A stretch of DNA of 64,000 bases from Halomarinibacterium sp041392205 (lineage in GTDB: Bacteria > Bacteroidota > Bacteroidia > Flavobacteriales > Flavobacteriaceae). Position 1 is the stretch's first letter, and each line of letters starts with the position of its first letter. The notes under the pieces were generated by a model. That model was not told the DNA's origin, searched no databases, and was given only the letters and a program-made list of their open reading frames with translations. The stretch is taken from NCBI GenBank assembly GCA_041392205.1, contig JAWKMO010000005.1:62001-126000 (forward strand). The letters run 5' to 3'. This document shows, one piece after another, positions 6,881-14,449 of the stretch. The position numbers were made by a program, and so were the translations under genes.

Positions 6881-8591
6881 TAAAAATACTACTCATACAG
6901 AAACGTATAAACAAATCAACTTTGTAAAAATGCTAAAAACCTACTGGAATAAAGGAAGCAAACAAAAAAGAGTCGTCATTATAGGCGGGTTTATCTTGGT
7001 GTTATTATTGTTCTTTTTGCGGGACGATTATCAACCGGTGTTGTTATTTCTTCGGAAGTATATTTTTTTAATCCTTATCGGAATTCTGTTTTTGTGGTTT
7101 ACATTTTCCAAATTCAGAAAAGCACCCAGTGCAGGCCGTCGAATTCTTATTTTATTAGGCATTATCGCCTTTTTTTCCACAGGTTGGTTTTTTGGCTGGA
7201 AACTCGATTTGTACAAATACATGCAAAGCTACAATGTGTTTAAGCATCTTAATTTGGTGGAACTTCAAGAGCTTCCGTTAACGCAAAATGAACGCATCCA
7301 GCCCTTTAATAATATCGTTACCATGGCGTACGAATCGATTGGAGAAACACAGGAAGTTTCCCTTCCACATTTAATTCGTGTAGATTCTACCAACCAATGG
7401 ACGATGGCGGTGCAGCCTTCCAAAGAATATCTATGGCAACGGATGAACAACAACACTGAAGAATTATTTACAGTAGAAAGCACCACACCATTCCCACGTT
7501 TTTCGGGAGACAATAGAATTCCTGTCACTTTTTCTATTGGAGAATCTTTGGCTTTTAGCCGAAACACTTATAACGCAGTCGTGCAGCGTTTCAATCTATT
7601 TCAGTTATTTTCTTTAGAACCTAGTGATGTGTTTTACATGAAAAATGACGCAGGAACCTGGGTGCAAGTGGTAAGTTTGATAAAGTGGAAAGGCTTCTTT
7701 TTCCCTTATCCTACTTATGGCGGGGTGATGGTAATTGAGCCGGGAAAACACACCACCAAAGATTATTTTGAGCGCATTCTTATAGGAAAAGGAACTTATA
7801 TTCCACCTTCCGAAACAAAAAATTATCCTTTTTTATTGCGGCAAAACACCCTTGCGGAAGAAGTGTCTCGTTTGCAAGCAGAGTCTTTAAAATTCTTAGC
7901 AGGCTTTACCGATCCGCTGCCATGGAATATGGAAACCGCGGTTAAAATACCCGTTTTAGAAGATGATGAAAATTGGCAACCTTTTGTAACCGATTTCAAC
8001 TTTAACGGAATGCAAGTAGATGCTTATAGCGGATTGTACCATTGGTTTGGCTTAGAACCTGTAGGTGATGAACGCACCAGTCTTTCCTTTAGTGTGATGA
8101 TTCCCGCTGATGGAACAGATACCTTTTATTATTACAATCACGCGGCAAAAAAAGAAGGAATGGCAGGCGTATCGGCCATGCCCTTAAAGGTGATTGAATC
8201 CCGAAAGGAATACGATTGGAGCGTTAATAAACCTGTGGAGTTTAGACCCTTTATTAAAGAAATTGGAGGCAGAAAACGCTTGTTTGTGTTATGCACCGTT
8301 GCCGCAAAAAAAGACGACAGTAAAAAATTTGATGGTGCCTCTACTCCAGATTTAGCTTTGGTAGATTGCCAATACCGCGATGTCATTTGGATAGACTCTA
8401 AACACCCTTCACAATGGGAAATGACGATTTTAAATCAGTTGGGGGAAACCTGGAAAACTTCAGAACGGCTTACCGACGAAGACATTTGGCCTACCCGAAC
8501 CGATAGGGATGTGATTAAAGAAAGGGATAGTTTGCTTCTCGATACCATTTCAGAAAGGTTGATAGAAATTTTGAGGGATTCTATTAATTAA
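6876..8591 (+). CDS. Large membrane protein, last gene of the AAA+ ATPase operon
   Basis: 571 residues from a GTG inside the heptamer array. An ATG at 6930 (MLKTYWNKGSK) is an equally possible start and would avoid the array. Hydrophobic segments follow at about residues 33-47, 58-78 and 88-108, then a large domain of about 450 residues with beta-strand character and many aromatic residues (FYYYNHAAKKEG, GLYHWFGLEPVG). No known family is recognised. Reading the topology, three membrane passes would put the large domain on the periplasmic side if the N-terminus is cytoplasmic. It completes the operon and is followed by a hairpin and the DUF559 nuclease gene. Confidence 0.72.
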   Translation: MSKNTTHTETYKQINFVKMLKTYWNKGSKQKRVVIIGGFILVLLLFFLRDDYQPVLLFLRKYIFLILIGILFLWFTFSKFRKAPSAGRRILILLGIIAFFSTGWFFGWKLDLYKYMQSYNVFKHLNLVELQELPLTQNERIQPFNNIVTMAYESIGETQEVSLPHLIRVDSTNQWTMAVQPSKEYLWQRMNNNTEELFTVESTTPFPRFSGDNRIPVTFSIGESLAFSRNTYNAVVQRFNLFQLFSLEPSDVFYMKNDAGTWVQVVSLIKWKGFFFPYPTYGGVMVIEPGKHTTKDYFERILIGKGTYIPPSETKNYPFLLRQNTLAEEVSRLQAESLKFLAGFTDPLPWNMETAVKIPVLEDDENWQPFVTDFNFNGMQVDAYSGLYHWFGLEPVGDERTSLSFSVMIPADGTDTFYYYNHAAKKEGMAGVSAMPLKVIESRKEYDWSVNKPVEFRPFIKEIGGRKRLFVLCTVAAKKDDSKKFDGASTPDLALVDCQYRDVIWIDSKHPSQWEMTILNQLGETWKTSERLTDEDIWPTRTDRDVIKERDSLLLDTISERLIEILRDSIN

Positions 8592-8594
8592 AAA

Positions 8595-8630
8595 CTCCCT
8601 CCCTTTGAAGGGAGGGTTGGGGAGGGATGT
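8595..8630 (+). repeat. Left hairpin repeat of the DUF559 unit (family B)
   Basis: The stem CCCTCCCTT/AAGGGAGGG (8597-8616) with a two-base loop is followed by a G-rich tail TTGGGGAGGGATGT that ends three bases before the nuclease start codon. It matches, in opposite orientation, the repeat at 9012-9044. It also lies where a terminator of the preceding operon would be expected. Confidence 0.9.
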
Positions 8631-8633
8631 AAA

Positions 8634-8999
8634 ATGGCAAATAAAATTATAAAATACCGTAACGATTTAAAAGAAAAAGCTCAAGAACTAAGAAGAAATC
8701 AAACGTCTGTAGAGAAATCTTTATGGCAGTTGATTAGAAAAAAACGGATGGGTGTTGAATTTCATCGGCAAGTCCCTATCTTAGATTATATAGTAGATTT
8801 TTATTGTCACGAGATTGGATTAATAGTAGAGGTTGATGGACCTTCTCATGAAGAATCTTTCTTAGAAGATTCAAAAAGACAAGAAAGATTAGAAAAAGAA
8901 GGTCTGCGACTTCTTAGATTTAAAAATGAAATGATTTATGAAAATATAGAAATTGTAATCTCTCAGATTGAATTAAAAATTAAAGAACTCTTAGATTAA
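8634..8999 (+). CDS. DUF559 family (Vsr-like) endonuclease, repeat-bracketed
   Basis: The 121-residue protein has the hallmarks of DUF559: an N-terminal RRNQTSVEKSLWQLIR helix (residues 20-35), KRMGVEFHRQVPI, then ILDYIVDFYC and GLIVEVDGPSHE, the restriction-endonuclease-like fold core with Asp and Glu ligands, and a final LRLLRFKNEMIYENIE strand-helix. Related folds include Vsr mismatch endonuclease, but the biological role of DUF559 proteins is not settled. The gene has no operon partner of its own. It is enclosed by hairpin repeats pointing towards each other, left tail ending ATGT at 8630 and right tail beginning ACAT at 9012. The arrangement parallels that of the GIY-YIG gene. Confidence 0.9.
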   Translation: MANKIIKYRNDLKEKAQELRRNQTSVEKSLWQLIRKKRMGVEFHRQVPILDYIVDFYCHEIGLIVEVDGPSHEESFLEDSKRQERLEKEGLRLLRFKNEMIYENIEIVISQIELKIKELLD

Positions 9000-9011
9000 A
9001 ATCTTTCTCTA

Positions 9012-9044
9012 ACATCTCCCCTAAATCCCCTCTTCAAAGAGGGG
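9012..9044 (-). repeat. Right hairpin repeat of the DUF559 unit (family B), inverted
   Basis: The stem CCCCTCTT/AAGAGGGG (9027-9044, loop CA) is preceded by ACATCTCCCCTAAAT. Read on the minus strand it gives stem, G-rich tail and ATGT, the same order as the left copy at 8595-8630. The central TTTGAAG is identical in both. Confidence 0.9.
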
Positions 9045-9053
9045 ACTTCTTTT

Positions 9054-10958
9054 CTACAAAAAGAAATTCCACACCAATCCAAAACGAATCACTGCATCTC
9101 GATACGGATAACTTGGCGCCGAGTAATGGTTACTTGTATTACTAAATAATTGGTTGAAATGCTCCCATTTAAAGAAGATGCGAGTTTGACGGATTTTTGC
9201 ACTAAAGAAAATATCCACCAATGGAAAACCGCCCAGTTCTTCCTTGTTTTGCACATAAAACTCGGCTAGTACGGGATCATAGGCATTCATATTGTAAGCA
9301 GTGAAATATTTAAACCCAATTCCGGTTTGGATAAAAGCTGCTTTTTTAAACCATTCATCCTGAAAGTAAAGTGACTGGCGCGTAACAATTTGCGGTACAT
9401 TAAACACTTCTTCTCCACCCAATGCCTGCTGAAACAGCACCGTATTCATCAAGGCAAATTTGCCATAGGTAAATTCTCTTTCAGCTTTAATTTTTAAATA
9501 ATCTACCCTTTTATCAAACTGATGAGGTGTGGGTGTGCTATCATTTTGTTGAATAGCAAAGTACGCGTAATCATCAATCCCTGTATAACTTACGGAGGCT
9601 TTCAGTAATTTTTTGGAATCAAGTTCAAAATATAATTCCTGTGATTTTACATTGTTAAAATTGGTTTGCCAATTGTAATTTACATAGTCACTTTGGTACA
9701 AAAGAAAATTGAAATTAGGTGCTACACTATGTATTTTAATGTGTCCGGTAACCGAATTTTCTTCATCAAACCTAAAAGTAGCGCCTCCTAACAGATAATT
9801 AGCATCAAAATCCCCTGAAATATTAATAGCTCCTTTTCCAAAAAGCTCAAAACCCTTATACTCTTTTCGATAAGAAGCCCCGGCACTTATTAAATTGCCT
9901 TGCAAACGATTGGTTATGGTGCCTTCATCCCGTATCAAGGCTGAATCGTACCCATAATCATAATCTGTATACCCAATAAAAGCGGAAAGTGTTCCTAAAA
10001 TTGAATTTTGAAAAGTAGCGTTCCCTTTCACTTCAAACTGATCGAGTATCGTTTTGGTAAAAAGATTTTCTGTTTCGTAGGCCTCTCCATACCCATCAAA
10101 AGGAGCCGACTGTCCATACTTAAAATCTTTGGTCTCGTAGTGAATACTATTTCCCAAGGTTAGTTGAGAATAACTGGTACTATCTTTTTTGGATAAAAGA
10201 TGGTATTCCTGAATTCCAAAAAATCGAAGTCCTTCCAACTTATTATTAGCATTTTCAAAATTAACATCCAATCTTCCTCTATCGTCAAATTCTGGATTAT
10301 TGGTTTCAAAAAGAAGTTTAGAGTTTTCAGTTAACCCCCCATTCTCTTCATTAAAAATATCCTGTGCTACTAGATGGGCACGAATATGATAGCGGTTGTT
10401 TTTAGTATGATAATTAGTAGTGAATCTGAAATTACCTGTACTGGTTAACGCATTTTGATACTGCCCCAAAGAACGAACTCCTTTGTATGCAATGGAAAAG
10501 TTAAACTGTTGATTGGTATTTACCGTAAAAAAACCATCCATTTGTTGTCCCTGCGAAAAAGCCGTTTTAAAATACAATTCCGTAAGCGGTGTTGGAACAC
10601 TATAATACTTAATATCCTCGGCATCGGTATAATTAAAGTGGTGTGATTGTGCCACAAACAACGGCATTAAGTTTTCCTTATCGAAGGAATACGCTAAGGA
10701 ATTATAAGTTTGCGCTACGTTAGCAAAAGGAAGTAATTCAAAATGGTCACGCCGCAAATAATTGAATTTATACTCTTTTTGTATAGAAAGCGTCGTGTCT
10801 AGATAGGTAGTATCTCTTTCAAAAGAAATAATTTTATATAAATCGATGGGAGGCTTTTCAATTTTATCTTTGGGGATATTATTTCCAGAAGAATAATTTT
10901 GAGAAAACACAATTGCCCAACAACTAAAAAAGAGAAGTAGCAAAAGTGTTTTTTTCAT
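9054..10958 (-). CDS. Putative porin (Bacteroidetes outer-membrane beta-barrel family)
   Basis: The 634-residue protein begins with a signal peptide (MKKTLLLLLFFSCWAIVFSQ) and continues as alternating aromatic/polar strands typical of an outer-membrane barrel, ending in a final strand VIRFGLVWNFFL with terminal aromatics. The mature N-terminal region (DLYKIISFERDTTYLDTTLS) and the segment FELLPFANVAQTYNSLAYSF fit the 'putative porin' family common in Bacteroidetes. The substrate is unknown. The gene is divergent from rnhB, with a TAnnTTTG box at 10978-10985 upstream of its start. The right-hand repeat of the DUF559 unit ends about nine bases beyond its stop codon. Confidence 0.85.
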   Translation of the reverse strand: MKKTLLLLLFFSCWAIVFSQNYSSGNNIPKDKIEKPPIDLYKIISFERDTTYLDTTLSIQKEYKFNYLRRDHFELLPFANVAQTYNSLAYSFDKENLMPLFVAQSHHFNYTDAEDIKYYSVPTPLTELYFKTAFSQGQQMDGFFTVNTNQQFNFSIAYKGVRSLGQYQNALTSTGNFRFTTNYHTKNNRYHIRAHLVAQDIFNEENGGLTENSKLLFETNNPEFDDRGRLDVNFENANNKLEGLRFFGIQEYHLLSKKDSTSYSQLTLGNSIHYETKDFKYGQSAPFDGYGEAYETENLFTKTILDQFEVKGNATFQNSILGTLSAFIGYTDYDYGYDSALIRDEGTITNRLQGNLISAGASYRKEYKGFELFGKGAINISGDFDANYLLGGATFRFDEENSVTGHIKIHSVAPNFNFLLYQSDYVNYNWQTNFNNVKSQELYFELDSKKLLKASVSYTGIDDYAYFAIQQNDSTPTPHQFDKRVDYLKIKAEREFTYGKFALMNTVLFQQALGGEEVFNVPQIVTRQSLYFQDEWFKKAAFIQTGIGFKYFTAYNMNAYDPVLAEFYVQNKEELGGFPLVDIFFSAKIRQTRIFFKWEHFNQLFSNTSNHYSAPSYPYRDAVIRFGLVWNFFL

Positions 10959-10977
10959 TATTAAGAATCTTACACAG

Positions 10978-10985
10978 CAAAGTTA
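10978..10985 (-). promoter_or_regulatory. Candidate -7 box for the putative porin gene
   Basis: Minus-strand TAACTTTG matches the Bacteroidetes TAnnTTTG element and lies 19 bases upstream of the ATG at 10958. No clear TTTG -33 box was seen at the right distance. Confidence 0.45.
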
Positions 10986-11020
10986 AATTTTTTAAACGGA
11001 AATGTGTATTTTTAATTGCT

Positions 11021-11620
11021 ATGCTATCTCTTAAAATTCATCAAAACTTACTGGAATGTGGCACCGATGAAGCAGGACGGGGCTGTTTGGCGGGGCCTGT
11101 TACCGCTGCAGCGGTCATTTTGCCCAATGATTTTTCGCATCCTTGGTTAAACGATTCTAAACAACTCTCAGAAAAAAAACGCCAAGAGTTACGCCCCATA
11201 ATTGAAGCTGAAGCTATTTGCTTTGCAGTTTCTCACGTAATGATGGAAGAGATTGACCAAATTAATATTTTAAACGCTTCCATTTTAGCTATGCATCGAG
11301 CTATAGAACAACTTTCGCAACAACCCGAATTTATTGCGATAGACGGGAATAAATTTAAACCCTACAGAAAAACACCTTACGAATGTGTGGTAAAAGGTGA
11401 CGGAAAATATTTACACATAGCCGCTGCCTCTATTTTAGCAAAGACCTATCGAGATGACTACATGGAACAACTCCATGAAAAATTTCCGCATTATCATTGG
11501 AACAAAAATAAAGGATATCCCACGGCCGAACACCGATTAGCCATTAAAGAATTTGGCCCCACAGACTTTCACAGAAAAAGTTTCAAACTACTTTCAGAGC
11601 AATTGAAATTTCATTTTTAA
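11021..11620 (+). CDS. rnhB: Ribonuclease HII
   Basis: A 199-residue RNase HII that removes RNA (including single ribonucleotides) from RNA-DNA hybrids in the cytoplasm. Visible motifs: CGTDEAGRGCLAGPV (Asp16, Glu17), LNDSKQLSEKKR, the third acidic site FIAIDGN, and KGDGKYLHIAAASILAKTYRD. Size is normal for the family. The ATG at 11021 is chosen because upstream in-frame codons lie in the divergent promoter region with the porin and add a non-conserved extension. It is monocistronic as far as can be seen. Confidence 0.95.
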   Translation: MLSLKIHQNLLECGTDEAGRGCLAGPVTAAAVILPNDFSHPWLNDSKQLSEKKRQELRPIIEAEAICFAVSHVMMEEIDQINILNASILAMHRAIEQLSQQPEFIAIDGNKFKPYRKTPYECVVKGDGKYLHIAAASILAKTYRDDYMEQLHEKFPHYHWNKNKGYPTAEHRLAIKEFGPTDFHRKSFKLLSEQLKFHF

Positions 11621-11942
11621 ATTATCTTTTAAAAGAAAATAACTTCTTCAAGCACACAGTTACATTAAACATCTTTTTTGTAGGCATGACCCAAAATATA
11701 ATTAACGTAATAAGAAAAGTAGAGCATATAAATAAAGAAACAAACACCATAATTTATAGATTTTTTTCAAATTTATTTTACATTTTGAAATCTTAAAAAT
11801 CCAATTTCAAGGCTTGTGTTAATTTAAGACAAAGCTTGCATGAATTTAATACAAGCCTTGAAAATTATCTTATGTTAAAAACCCGTCAATAAACTATTGT
11901 TATTACACACTATTATTCATAGAAACCTTGTTATTTTTGTGT
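11621..11942. other. Long AT-rich intergenic region without a credible gene
   Basis: The 322-base gap between rnhB and the lipoprotein gene holds one clear structure, an inverted repeat at 11805-11863. A 36-codon reading frame starting near 11686 has no support from composition or context. Confidence 0.6.
11805..11863. other. 13-bp inverted repeat with a long loop
   Basis: TTTCAAGGCTTGT (11805-11817) is the exact complement of ACAAGCCTTGAAA (11851-11863). The 33-base loop contains a third related string (ACAAAGCTTGC) and further A/T pairing at its base. The loop is too long for a standard terminator and no T-tract follows. A small RNA, an operator pair or a degenerate repeat are all possible. 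Confidence 0.6.
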
Positions 11943-14366
11943 ATGCAGAAATTTTGGAATCTTACATTCGTCGCGCTATTAATCTTCATTCTTACAGGGT
12001 GCGAAAATACAACGGTAAAACGCAATGAACTTTCCAGTTTTATCCCACAAAATACTGAAACGGTTTTAAAAATTAAGAATTGGGAAACTACCGCTCAGGA
12101 TTTCCAAAAAAATCATTTTTTAAACGGTTTAAATAACGAGCCATTTTCAACATTCTTCAATCAAAAAAAATCTATTTTTCAGTACCTAAAACCTAACGAT
12201 AAAGTACTATTATGTGCCGAAAAACTAAACGACAGTACTAGGCATTTTACCCTCATCACCAAGATATCTCCTAAATTATTTCAGCCAGATTCTATTCCCG
12301 AGGCGAAAAACATCCGCATTAATTTTAATGGAAATACTATAACTAAAACTACTTTAAAGGAACGGGAAGTCTATAGTGTACAATTAGATAGCACCTTTGT
12401 AATCTCTACTTCTGAACTACTACTAAAAAAAAGTATTGAAGGAAAAACACAAAAGGAAGTTGGCTTTTTGAAAGCCTTTAAATTGAAAAGTGATAATGAA
12501 CTCGCTTATGTAAAACAATTACAACCCATTATTGATAACGATACTTCCAACTACCGTCTGGCATCCTTTGCTTCTTTTGAATTACAAATTTTACCCGATG
12601 GTGTAGTGGGTAGTGGGGTCGTATTGGAACAAGATTCACTACCTCAACTTATATCGCTTTTTAAAGGGCAAATACCACAAAAAAACGATGCCCCAACCAT
12701 TGTTCCAATGACCGCTCGTAATGCCCGTTCCTTTACTTTTAACAATCTGGAGCAATTTCAAAAAAACTTACAAAAATTTAAGGGTGATTCCATAAAAATT
12801 GATCCTCTTTTTGAAACTATAAATGAAATTGTTGAAATTAATCTTCCAAATGAAAATGCCCTTGCTTTAAAAAGTCTGGACGGACAGCTAACTTGGGCTG
12901 AGTTAGCAAAATATATATCAGAAAAAGAAACTTTTAGAGAGATTCCCCTTTTCAGTTTTACCGAAGAAAAAACCCTTTTTTCTGTTTTTAGCCCTCTTTT
13001 AAAAGACACAAATTACAATTTGGTTTTTCAATGGGAAGACTTTTTAGTTTTCACAAAAAACCAAGCTACCGCAGAACAATTAATTACCCATTACCAAAAT
13101 CACTCCGTACTCTCTAACGCAGTATATTTTGAAAACTCCAGCACCCAATTAGCGCAAGCTTCCTCTTTAATGCACTATACTTTAGATGGAAAAATTGACG
13201 GTTTGTTTGCTGAATTATTAGGAGCCAAAACCGCTTCTTTGAAAAATTTCCCATTAGCAACTTTACAGCTTATTTATGATAGAGATTTTGCGCACCTCAA
13301 CCTAGTTTGCAAAGAAATTAATCATCAAAAACAGAATAGCGGCTTAGTAAATCAAGTATTCAGTATTGAACTGGAACGAGAGGTATTGGGCACTCCAAAA
13401 TTTTTCACCAATCATAATACATCTGGGAAAGATATTGTAGTACAGGATATTTCGAATGTGTTGTATTTTATTTCTACAAATGGGAAAATTCTCTGGAAAA
13501 AACAATTAGATGGAGCCATTTTGGGAACCATTAATGAAGTTGACCTTTTGAGAAACGGAAAAAAACAATTGACTTTTACCACAGCGAAAACTTGGTATGT
13601 TTTGGATAGGAATGGTGATGCTGTCTCCCCATTTCCAAAGAAATTTAAAGAGACAATTACCCAACCACTCTCAGTTTTTGATTATGACAATAACCGAAAA
13701 TACCGTTTTGTAATTACGCAGGGCAAAAATATATTGATGTACGATAGCCAAGGAAATACAGTCAACGGATTTACATTTAAAAATACTTCTTCTACAATCG
13801 TATTACCACCACAACATATTCGAATGGGCAATAAAGACTATATTGTTATTGCAGAACAAAACGGAAAACTATCTATTTTAACTCGCGTTGGAAAGGAACG
13901 GATTAAAGTAAATAAAACCTTTAATTTTTCAGCAATGCCCATTGAAAAAGAAGGCACTTCATTTGTGGTAATTTCAAAAGATAATAACAAAAGCACTATT
14001 ACCCAAGAAGGAAAAATACATTCAGAATCGCTCCAAGTTTCTAAAAATTATTGGTTTACTATTCTTGGAAGCACAAAAGTAACTCTGGACGATCATTTAC
14101 TTAGAATTAATGGACAGTTGGTAGAATTGCCCTTGGGAGTATATTCAAAGCCGCAAGTGTTTTTAATGAATAAAGAAGTATACATTGCAGTAACCGAAAT
14201 AAACGAAAACAAGGTGTTTTTATACCATAAATCTGGAAAACTACTCTCAAATTTTCCCGTGTTTGGATCATCCGAAATTGATTTAGGAGATGCCAACAAA
14301 AACAAAAAAATAAATCTTGTTGTAAAAGGACAGCCTAAAGAATTGATTTTGTACCAAGCGAACTAA
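11943..14366 (+). CDS. Large surface lipoprotein, propeller-like C-terminal half
   Basis: The 807-residue product starts with an SPII signal (FILTGC, Cys20), so it should be lipid-anchored in the envelope. The N-terminal half (FIPQNTETVLKIKNWE onward) resembles DUF3352-like 'protein of unknown function' lipoproteins. The C-terminal 350 residues contain repeated strands of the type NGKILWKKQLDGAILG, DRNGDAVSPFPKKF and YDSQGNTVNGFTF, typical of PQQ-type propeller blades. The function is unknown. The ATG at 11943 gives a proper signal peptide, and codons before it are not needed. It is monocistronic or leads into the OmpA lipoprotein 83 bases downstream. Confidence 0.78.
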   Translation: MQKFWNLTFVALLIFILTGCENTTVKRNELSSFIPQNTETVLKIKNWETTAQDFQKNHFLNGLNNEPFSTFFNQKKSIFQYLKPNDKVLLCAEKLNDSTRHFTLITKISPKLFQPDSIPEAKNIRINFNGNTITKTTLKEREVYSVQLDSTFVISTSELLLKKSIEGKTQKEVGFLKAFKLKSDNELAYVKQLQPIIDNDTSNYRLASFASFELQILPDGVVGSGVVLEQDSLPQLISLFKGQIPQKNDAPTIVPMTARNARSFTFNNLEQFQKNLQKFKGDSIKIDPLFETINEIVEINLPNENALALKSLDGQLTWAELAKYISEKETFREIPLFSFTEEKTLFSVFSPLLKDTNYNLVFQWEDFLVFTKNQATAEQLITHYQNHSVLSNAVYFENSSTQLAQASSLMHYTLDGKIDGLFAELLGAKTASLKNFPLATLQLIYDRDFAHLNLVCKEINHQKQNSGLVNQVFSIELEREVLGTPKFFTNHNTSGKDIVVQDISNVLYFISTNGKILWKKQLDGAILGTINEVDLLRNGKKQLTFTTAKTWYVLDRNGDAVSPFPKKFKETITQPLSVFDYDNNRKYRFVITQGKNILMYDSQGNTVNGFTFKNTSSTIVLPPQHIRMGNKDYIVIAEQNGKLSILTRVGKERIKVNKTFNFSAMPIEKEGTSFVVISKDNNKSTITQEGKIHSESLQVSKNYWFTILGSTKVTLDDHLLRINGQLVELPLGVYSKPQVFLMNKEVYIAVTEINENKVFLYHKSGKLLSNFPVFGSSEIDLGDANKNKKINLVVKGQPKELILYQAN

Positions 14367-14449
14367 AAAATTGATTAAAATTTTAATTTTTCTTTCATTA
14401 AAAAAACTATTTTTATATAACTCATAGTCTTAATAAATGAGTTATAGAC

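Noticed and set aside
10946..11020. Upstream start for rnhB
   Set aside because: The extension lies in the divergent promoter region and is not part of the RNase HII family. The ATG at 11021 fits.
11686..11796. 36-codon frame in the gap after rnhB
   Set aside because: Random-looking composition, no ribosome-binding or conserved context.
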